From: Schistosoma haematobium
Lineage: Eukaryota > Platyhelminthes > Trematoda > Strigeidida > Schistosomatidae
NCBI RefSeq assembly: GCF_000699445.3
Contig: NC_067200.1
Span: forward strand, 11,325,450-11,389,449
DNA length: 64,000 nt
Direction of reading: 5' to 3'
Shown: one piece after another, positions 56,175 through 64,000 of the stretch
How the letters are laid out: every line of letters begins with the position of its first letter
How positions within the stretch are numbered: position 1 is the stretch's first letter
Program-made: the position numbers and the translations under genes
The notes under the pieces: model-generated
The model's database searches: none
Seen by the model: only the letters and a program-made list of their open reading frames with translations
Told to the model about the DNA's origin: nothing

Positions 56175-56345
56175 CGATAAGTCCAGGGTTCAAATCTCTC
56201 GAGGAGGGATTATGGATGAGCACTGCTGAGGAGTCCCACAATAGGACGAAACGTGCGCTCAGTGCTTCCAGATTTACCATGGTGGTCTACCTTCAATGAG
56301 TTCATGATCTCAACTATTAAAATGACTATAATATCCACAAAACCC
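56175..56345 (+). repeat. SINE-I, 5'-truncated, near-intact hammerhead
   Basis: Starts in the box B region. The ribozyme at 56220-56265 keeps stem I, CTGAGGA, stem II and GAAA, but the cleavage triplet has become GCT, so self-cleavage should be lost. Confidence 0.75.
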
Positions 56346-56349
56346 CTTC

Positions 56350-56950
56350 TGATACTAAATATATATTTATATTTATTGTTTGGCTCTTTATTAGCAGGAG
56401 ATAAAAACATAATCTATATTTGTTACTGTTACCAGTTTTGAAGCATATTACTAACAAACATAGATTACACTTTCTGATTAATGGTCTGACTTAATAGACG
56501 GATGCAAATTCCAAATTTTCGCATCCTTATCTTTACACAAAATCAACTTTATACTAGCCTACTTTTCACGTTGATTTGGGAAGTGAATATACGTAACGCA
56601 TGTCTGAATTTTTAAGTTGACGAAAGTATACAGCCTTATAATCTCTACTTGGTAATGTACGCCTAACCTTAGTAATACTTCGTTTCATATTTCGTGGAAC
56701 GTAATTTTTATGTTTAAACTTCATATTTCACAACCATAAAGTAACGTGAAGTGAACTTTTATGCAGAGTAATTGCCCGTTGTTGGGAAGACGAACAAACT
56801 CCCCTGTTTACAAGCCGAAATCCAATTGACCAATCGGTAAATACGACGTCAGCAAAGTTATTTATAAATCCTGATGAGTCATACAAAATTGTCATGACTG
56901 TAATCAATCACACGAAGTTTTCAGAAAACATATATCATAAAATGATATTC
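56350..56950. other. gene-free AT-rich interval
   Basis: Nothing recognised. Confidence 0.35.
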
Positions 56951-56954
56951 CTAG

Positions 56955-57310
56955 TGTAGGGCCAGTGAAATGTCACTGAGACATAGCCAAATCATTCGGC
57001 AGTTGGGTCACCGAATATCGAACGGATCATCGATCCCCGTCAAGGTCAATGACAACCAACGCGCACAGTTAATCGTATTTCATAGACTGGCGCATGTGGT
57101 GGTCTCGCTATCCTCTCTGTACTCATTCTTACTAATATATTTCCATAATAACGTCCTTTGTGTTATACGGTCTTCAAAGTATCCATAGTACTTTGATACG
57201 TCGAAGGTGTAATCCACGTTAGATGCTGACTGCGAAGTGTGACTTCGAAGTTATCTGGTTCGTCACACGAATCCCATCTAACTCGAGTAGACCTCTAATC
57301 ATTCGACATA
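56955..57310 (+). repeat. about 345-bp dispersed repeat, possible solo LTR, copy 2
   Basis: Near-identical inverted partner of 45396-45745, 11 kb away. The plus frame 56970-57188 is the same as the minus frame in copy 1, but both read as by-products of the repeat. Confidence 0.6.
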
Positions 57311-57614
57311 GATCATCTAGTTGGTTATCTACACTAGAAACAGATAACTAAGCTGATATACTGTAAGACTACCATCGAATTCCATAAGTAGCTTGAAAGA
57401 GTTAACAAAAAAACAAACTAAACGAAATTTTTTCTTTAATCAAAAATAGCCATTTCATGGTAGATAATCACAAGTATATATCAATAGGAATGAATGGAAA
57501 CTAGAGGAATTCAAGATTCATAACATACTACTGAAATGAATATTTTAAAAAAACAACCAAATATTCAAAAAAAAGGGAACAAAATTGTAATCAGCTGAAA
57601 AAGAATAAATCAAC

Positions 57615-57620
57615 TTTATT
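57615..57620 (-). terminator. candidate polyadenylation signal of the SLC17-like gene
   Basis: TTTATT on the plus strand gives AATAAA on the minus strand, about 690 bp after the stop codon. The stretch 57621-58307 would then be 3' UTR. Confidence 0.35.
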
Positions 57621-58307
57621 AATATAAAAAAAATAATTACTCAATATACAAATACATAACTGTTTGTAAACAATAAGTGTTCTAATGTAAATAGATGTTT
57701 ACGATTATTATTATTATTTTATTTCTCTTCAATGGATTCAAACGAATCATGATTTAAAAAATAATAAAAAGAACAAAACTCCACCAAAATCATCCACCTG
57801 AGCTACAAATCTTCCACATCATCTCAAGAAAACAGTCAGACAAATAAGGATGTAAACAAACATGTCATCATTGGTTATACTTATTGTATTCAATAAGAAT
57901 CTTTCATTATTTGAATAGTCACTAAGTGAAGAAGAATAATAACAACTAAGTAACGGGATTTTATGTACATTTAACTAGGACATTAGAATATTATAACGAA
58001 AGAAAGAATTACAGAAAGGAAAATTTATAAAAAAAAGCTCTCCAAATTTCAAATAATAAAATCCTCCACAAAATTGAGAATAGTTTTGAAAAGACAAAAG
58101 AGGAAACAGGAAGACTAATCGTGATCATATTTGTTCTTCTCATTCTTCTTCTTTTTCATCATCATCATCATCTTCTTTCAAGAATCATTCTTTCATTCTT
58201 TTACATTAATCATTCAAAATATAATTAGAATTGAATATAGTTTGAAGAGAAACAATATGGTTGAGAATGTTTTTAATGGATAATATTTAGTATGGAATGG
58301 GTTGATA

Positions 58308-58520
58308 TTATTGATTATCATTTTGATTGGTAATAATATTTTGAAATTTTGGTGCACCATTATCAGTAGTCACTGAATTAGTAGTATTAGTATTTTTCAT
58401 GTAAGTTAATCGACCCCATGGTTGAATTTCACCGCTTGTCAACCATAAATTCATTAATGCACCAAACCATGCTATTCCTGCAGCTATACCGAAAACAATC
58501 ATCCAATTTTGAATGCTTGA
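58308..58520 (-). CDS. SLC17-like, last exon
   Basis: Acceptor tttctaccttag| (minus), SSIQNWMIVFGIAAGIAWFG as the last membrane helix, then SGEIQPWG and a 30-residue polar cytoplasmic tail rich in Asn and Thr, stop at 58308-58310. Confidence 0.88.
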   Translation of the reverse strand, partial: SSIQNWMIVFGIAAGIAWFGALMNLWLTSGEIQPWGRLTYMKNTNTTNSVTTDNGAPKFQNIITNQNDNQ

Positions 58521-61500
58521 CTAAGGTAGAAAGAGAAGAAAGAAGAAGAAGAAGAAAAAGAAGATGAGCAAACAGTAATGGAAAATGTATAATAAACGAT
58601 TAATCAAATGGACTTTTACAATCCTTAACAACGGAGTGATTAAAGCATTCATGATCACCAAGTGGAGTATAAAAATCGATAAGAGATCAAATAACTCTAC
58701 GCTCATATTATACATTGGTATCATTTTGGAAATTACTAAAAATTCAATGGAACTGGATATCGTTTTATTTCTAATAAGGGAGTTTTTAGAAGTGTTTGCC
58801 TAAGGAATTCTAAAGGATCATGAAAGGTACTTCCACGAATGCGTTACCATTTAGATTGTCGAGTCATAATTCATATATCTAACTGTAGTAAGTTCGTGTT
58901 ATTCTATAGTTTCGATATAAATTTTCAAATTTCTAGTAGATGGAAATATCTAATCATTTTGAGAATGAAGCAGTTATCGACAAGTGACATGAATACAGTT
59001 ATGATGTTATGTCATACATTAAGTGAAATGAAAGTTATGCTCTATTTTATATCAAATCATTCAATGATATCATGTTCATTGCAAGACCTGAAGTTAATTG
59101 GTTCGGTAATGGCATCAAGTCATGATGAGTGGAAGTTGCTGAACAGCAATAGACTAATGAGAAACAGTTATTCAATCTGCTATTATTTAATACTTTTCTA
59201 AAATTTTGTTATAGATAGGGAAGCAAATATTACTTTTTCAACAGAGAGTAATCCTTTCATCGAAGATGAAATAGCTTAAATGGTAATTAAACCTTGAAAT
59301 AACATGTTAGTATATGCAATTACATTATCAGTCCCATTATTAATATTTTACCAATATTAAACTCTGACTGAAGACTGTACCAGTGTGAACTGATGATTAC
59401 TCAAATTCATACTATAGCTATTGGTAATTCATTTTCAAGTGCAGATTTGTATAGTTGATTTTAACCTACACTTTACATGTGAATGCTAGTTATACTACCC
59501 AGTTGTCCGAACAGAAGTGGACTGAGCCGAGTTCGAACCTGAGACTGTGACTGAACAGTGAATGCCTTAACTACTGATTCATCACTTTACTTTGGATTTC
59601 CAGTGAACACTATATCTGTTATGTACTGTGAGCTGTTACAGTTATTATCATTTTCCTAACATTTGAACAATCAGTTAGATAAAAGGGAACGATCATGACT
59701 GTCAAAAGTCTAACAATAACAATATTTACAGTTAATGCATACTTTTCAAGTTTTAAAAATGACTAGAGTAAGTATAGATGGTGATACTCATTTAGATAAT
59801 TAATTCTTTTACCCGATAACACTCTGACCTCGTTTTCTGCATAAATTTGATTTGTTTTTGTTATTTGATCCTATATCACTGTTATATAACAGGGAATGAA
59901 AATGATGTTAGTGATTACTACCCTGTATTTTTTAATAGTAATGATCGGGCCTTTACCTCTTATCTAAGTAAAATGCACCAAAAGTACAGTGCAGCTAAAA
60001 TACATCTTAGTTTAAATAATTGGCTTTTAGTAAAATGACTGACTTATTGGTTTGAGTTCACACAACCTGATACTTTACACAAGGAATTGGGTAGTACCAT
60101 ATTTAGATTATACGAATCATGTTTTGTTAAAACCTCAATACACCAGCCGGAACTAGGTTCAACATAAAAATAACAAATATTGAATTCTTTTTTTAAAAAA
60201 AGGGTGATAAATACACTTACACTATTTCTTGTTATATAACCGATTAATAGTGGACCAAAGATACCTGGTAGAGTAGCAGCAGTATTAGTTACTGAAATTA
60301 TATTGCCTGAAAATCAATCGACATCATACTCATGTATATTACGGAAACGGTAAAGAAAATAAGTTTCACTTTTACTACACAAATGTTCATCATGTAAATA
60401 TGGACAAATATCACGAGACTATAATTTATGAACGAACTTATGAAATCACGGGTATCAGGTCTTGGATTTTCATTCATCCATATAGTTAAATAGCAATTCG
60501 GTATTATAACTGATGCCAGTTTCTGATGAAAATCCTCAATTTAATTCCTAACCTTAAATTATAACTCTAAATTCTAATCCCAATTCCTTACACTAATTCA
60601 TTGGTCTCTTTTGACTTTAGTAATTAGGTGAGTTGTCTCACTTTGGCGCTGTTCAAAGGTCTTCCATAAATTATAGTCTCACCACAAATATAATGGACTA
60701 CTTGAAGGTTGTTTTTAGAAAAAGAGTGTGTGTGTGTGTCCAAAGTCCTTTTTTAAAAAATTTGAGTGGATATTTAACACTATGACAAATATACGATTTC
60801 TCAAAAGAATTTTATTTATTTTAGTAAAATCATTTAGTTATCATTTGATAATAAAAAACAATAGATGAACTTAACTAATCTTAGTGTTACTTAATTAGAA
60901 GCAGTTTGAGGCTTGATAAATAAATTTTGTAACTTACATCATGAATCAATCTTAGTTAGACCGCTACTGAGAACCACAAAGTACTATATAGTTATTTTTT
61001 CCTAGTATGAGATTCATCAGCAGTGACCCCACAGAGGGATCGAATCCAAAACCTTCAGACCGATCAGCAAGTGCTTTACATTTAGACCACTGAGTCGACG
61101 CACAATGGTTAAGATGTTCAACTTCCGTCGATTCGTGAAACAGCGCAGACATATTTTAATGCCATTTTTGAGTAACTGACAAACAATCAACATGATTGAA
61201 CACCGGTTAATTTAGCTTAGTAGACCTTTGTGAATTGCCTCTGGAATTTAGTCACTAGTGCGCACAGGTTTATTCTTAGAACAGAAGGCTTAAAGGGATT
61301 GATGAATTTTGTGGTTTACATAATCATCTGCTGTTAATCAGACGACCACGCAAGACAACTGAAAAATAAATGAATCGGTAGAGAAGTCTTTTATACATTT
61401 AATTTATATTCCGTGATATTCCCATTTCGTTCATCTATGTTTTATATACTTATTCCAATCAATAGTTTGTTTCTATCGAGTGTTATCAACTTTTTAGAAT

Positions 61501-62734
61501 AACGTAATTTCAATCGATATTTTAGTCATACTGCAACTTGGTTGATGGAATTCGACAGAGAATAATGAACTTGACAGCATGAGATTCATCATCAATACTC
61601 AGTAATTATTCAGTTGTAAATATTTCAGTCCGATAGGAGGTCAGTCACAGTCTGAATAACTCAGTGTTAACATCTCAGACTGTGAGACATAGTGCGCACC
61701 GATTCCCTCCAGACTGAAGGTATGCCTTGTTGATAAATCCAACTATCATGAATACCAGGTAGAAAAGGATATCCTGTAGGTTGTCTTCAATCATATAATA
61801 TTTGACAAAGTGCACACAAAGTCAAGTTGTTTCGATTAGTGATCACATTACAACTTGCTTGGTAGAATTTCATTAGTCCTACAGAATTAGAAAAACAAGA
61901 CATTATCCACTTTTCAGTTGTCCATTATATGAGATTATATACCATTGAAATTACTATACTGAACATAATATTACTTCGACAAACAATAAAAGAACTACTG
62001 TGAGTGATTGTTGAAATTTGTAATTATTTTTTTACTGAAACAGCTTTTTGATTTTTTCTATAAGATATCTGTTAACCTGAAGTAAAAGCTGTGCTTTTAG
62101 TCACCTGAAGATTATTTCATGAGATATGATGATGATGATGCTACCTTCCGTTTTCATCTTTCTACACCTATAAACATATAAAACGCAAAGAAGATGTATA
62201 ATACCACTATTATTATATTGAAAATCGTTAAGTGTGATTCCATATAGGGTCGTGCATGTACACTACTATGAAATCCCTAGTTAACTTAATCAATCCCTGG
62301 TTTTCGATGATTCTGTAACTAGTGATAGGAACTTCACCTTCGATAAATTTCCTAACACAACAAAAACAAATCACTAGTAATATTCATCACAGATTGATAT
62401 TAGTTTGGGTACTAGTGAACACTGAAAAGCAATAGATGATAGTTGTTTCACTGAAGTTTGTAGGTTTCATCAGTAGTACACACACACACACACACACACA
62501 CGAACACCTATGAAAATAAACTAACTAACAAAAGTCTCTCATCCTTAACAATTTGAACTAACGAGAAAAATAAACTACCATTGTAAATTGGGGCCAAATC
62601 CAAAGCATTCGATCCATAACCAGCCAAAGAAAACCCCATTAAGCCAATTGCAACAGAGAATAAAACAATAGCGGCCATCCGATTACATCCAACTAAACTG
62701 ACACATATTAGACTTAAACCAAGGCCACCCAAGG
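58308..62734 (-). CDS. SLC17-type anion transporter, last three exons (partial gene)
   Basis: Minus-strand exons 62734-62579, 60306-60221 and 58520-58308 join in phase (1, 0) and give the C-terminal third of a major facilitator of the SLC17 group (sialin, vesicular glutamate and phosphate transporters). Family features are GFSLAGYGSNALDLAPIYNG (compare GF...N.LDIAP.YA), TNTAATLPGIFGPLLIGYIT (compare SNT.ATIPGI.GP) and the closing SGEIQPW. Three to four membrane segments are covered. The substrate cannot be told from this part. Start and first exons lie right of 64000. Introns contain a MITE, SINE copies and repeats. Confidence 0.88.
58525..59500. other. intron and AT-rich sequence
   Basis: A plus frame of 120 codons (58839-59201) is antisense to the SLC17-like gene, inside its intron. 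It has no recognisable domain and is not taken as a gene. Confidence 0.4.
59505..59600 (-). repeat. tRNA-like SINE head, diverged
   Basis: The minus strand shows a box A-like GAATCAGTAGTTAAGGC and a box B CAGGTTCGAACTC, without a hammerhead. It could belong to SINE-I or a third family. Confidence 0.45.
60221..60306 (-). CDS. SLC17-like, second-last exon
   Basis: Acceptor gattttcag|, donor |gtaagt, 86 nt. TNTAATLPGIFGPLLIGYIT is the conserved helix with the PGI.GP motif. Confidence 0.9.
60412..60683. mobile_element. Merlin-type MITE with perfect 8-bp target duplication
   Basis: 272 bp with inverted ends (cacgagactataatttatg, complement ending tatagtctcacc) flanked by ACAAATAT at 60404-60411 and 60684-60691. 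It is non-coding and lies in the intron between the first two visible exons of the SLC17-like gene. Confidence 0.85.
60950..61150 (-). repeat. SINE-I, decayed minus copy
   Basis: Hammerhead region mutated. The box B segment gggatcgaatcc appears in reverse near 61036 and the head near 61085. Confidence 0.65.
61160..61610. other. intronic AT-rich interval
   Basis: Nothing recognised. Confidence 0.35.
61620..61800 (+). repeat. SINE-II, decayed copy
   Basis: 'cagactgtgagacatagtgc...ccctccagactgaaggtatgccttgttgat' follows the SINE-II order. The hammerhead core is broken (TTGATAAATCC). Confidence 0.55.
62477..62503 (+). repeat. AC dinucleotide microsatellite
   Basis: About 26 bp of (AC)n. Confidence 0.9.
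62579..62734 (-). CDS. SLC17-like, third-last exon
   Basis: Acceptor cgatcaacctag|, donor G|gtagtt, 156 nt, phase 1 on both sides. LGGLGLSLICVSL, FSVAIGLMGFSLAG and NALDLAPIYNG match SLC17 helices 8-10. The donor gtagtt is not the usual gtaagt. Confidence 0.85.
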
Positions 62735-63464
62735 CTAGGTTGATCGAGACGAAAAGAAAATGAAAGCGGAAAGAAAAAGTTTAACATGATCATTCAATGA
62801 ATAGTTTTTATAACAATGATTACTAAATTAGAAGAAAATGAAATATTAAGGTCACTGATTTACACCAAGTTACTTATCATTTTACTGAAAAAAGAAAAGA
62901 AAATGTATTTGAACCGCTTTAGATATGACCAATTAGATAACTGTCACAACTTCATTTCGGACTCCGCTTCAGTAGTATACACAACCAAATTAGATGTTAT
63001 TGTAAGCATCATACCTATGGATCACAAAGCCAGTATCTAGTGAATCACATTCAACTGACTATTTAGCTCGAAGATCATTTAATCAATGAAGTGGATATAG
63101 TCCATAATGCTAATGAAAACTCTATGATTAAACCATTTAGCTTATTTGTGAGTTACTGAACCTTACCCATTCAAAGCAGGATCACAGGTTTCGACAGCTC
63201 TGTTAGAAGGAACGTCAAAAGTAATTATTTGTGAATGAATGCCTCCTAACTAACCAGAAATCACCACTGGTAAATAAAGAATGATAGCTGAATCTTTTTA
63301 ATAATCTTTTAAAGAGTACAAAAATCTTAATAATTTGAATAGTAACTGACAGTGGAACCAGGTAGGCACGTTTACTTCCATTTTTTGGAACTGATCAACT
63401 GAATGTACCTGCATTGTTGATGTTCAAACAGAAACTAATGTATGGCTTATGGAGGAAGAATTTA

Positions 63465-63895
63465 TTTGCAAAATCTCAGTGAATGAATTTGAAGTAAATT
63501 CAACGTTTTGCTCGGCAATCTGGCCCAAGCCCTTTCAAGGAAATATAATCAAATATAGATAGGTATATGGTTCTTCGGTTGACTATATACTAAATATGCC
63601 ATCCAATCAATGCAATCATGGGTCATTTAACATGTGCCTAGACGGCATCAAAACCAATGTGTGTCAAATGATCCGATCAACGTGGGAGGTATAAAACCAG
63701 GTTCATCGATAGCGAAACATATAATTGAAACGGGGCACAAAATTGACATAAATACAGCTTTTAGAACGTTGTATAGAAATTGTCAAGGACGAATTCTTAA
63801 GTTTATTGAAGCCATGGCTATTCGTAAATTTAAAAACCCCTTATGTGTACAAAAACAATTTGTTGTAATCTTGAATTTACCTTGGTAATCCTTAA
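63465..63895 (+). pseudogene. PLE-6, PLE end plus C-terminal fragment
   Basis: 63465-63620 matches the PLE-2 terminal sequence at 16670-16840, with its hammerhead-like motif on the minus strand at about 63500-63540. The frame 63634-63888 (AKHIIETGHKIDINTAFRTL, KFIEAMAIRKF, LCVQKQFVV) is the end of a PLE protein, without RT or YIG. The PLE 3' sequence continues to the window end. Confidence 0.75.
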
Positions 63896-64000
63896 GTCAT
63901 TCTATGGACTAGGATAACACGACAATTTCTTATTCTTTCTCTTCCCTTTGTTACTTTTTTACTTGAACTTTCATTTAATTGACCTTTAATAATTTTTATA

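Noticed and set aside
58839..59201. 120-aa plus-strand gene
   Set aside because: Inside an intron of the SLC17-like gene, no domain, no splice support, composition like the AT-rich background.
1..64000. CRISPR array or bacterial operon structure
   Set aside because: No regularly spaced repeats with unique spacers, and gene structure is clearly that of an intron-rich eukaryote.

Overview
The window is AT-rich nuclear DNA from a flatworm, almost certainly a schistosome (Schistosoma or a close relative). The evidence is small exons with GT/AG introns of up to 23 kb, a dense load of Penelope-like elements (PLEs) with GIY-YIG endonuclease ends, RTE/SR2-type and Merlin remnants, and dispersed tRNA-headed short repeats that carry hammerhead ribozymes, as in the schistosome Sm-alpha repeat. 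Nothing bacterial, viral or organellar was seen. The species is not resolved.

Three host genes are visible. (1) 939-1324 (+): the last exon of a gene with a very acidic C-terminus; the rest lies left of the window. (2) 12620-53468 (+): eight exons, all in phase, encode about 421 aa of a type II membrane glycosyltransferase. It resembles the GT8 half of LARGE (the xylosyl/glucuronyltransferase of the dystroglycan pathway), with a DAD metal-binding motif and no second (GT49) domain. A possible promoter with three ATTGG boxes and a TATA-like box lies about 250 bp upstream. (3) 62734-58308 (-): the last three exons of an SLC17-type (sialin/VGLUT/phosphate) transporter whose 5' part lies right of the window.

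Most of the rest is mobile DNA, largely inside the introns of gene 2. 5.9-6.7 kb: PLE C-terminal fragment. 9.4-11.7 kb: PLE-1, with an uninterrupted 593-aa reverse transcriptase plus GIY-YIG frame between inverted repeats. 15.3-16.1 kb: an inverted pair of SINE-II copies, each with a complete hammerhead core. 16.5-22.0 kb: a 5.4-kb palindrome built from a broken PLE (PLE-2). 28-36 kb: nested SINE-I pairs, solo LTRs, a PLE fragment and RTE scraps. 36.4-37.2 kb: a decayed Merlin transposon. 38-57 kb: more solo LTRs, SINE-I copies, RTE and unnamed repeats. 60.4-60.7 kb: a Merlin-type MITE with a perfect 8-bp target duplication. 63.5 kb to the end: another PLE fragment.

The most interesting feature is ribozyme content. 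Two tRNA-headed repeat families, called SINE-I and SINE-II here, both end their tRNA-like head in a hammerhead core with the same layout: 6-bp stem I, 4-bp stem II, minimal stem III with a 4-nt loop. A decayed Sm-alpha-like hammerhead and hammerhead-like motifs in PLE ends are also present. Many SINE copies sit as head-to-head inverted pairs. Repeat boundaries were found by eye and may be off by about 10-20 bp.
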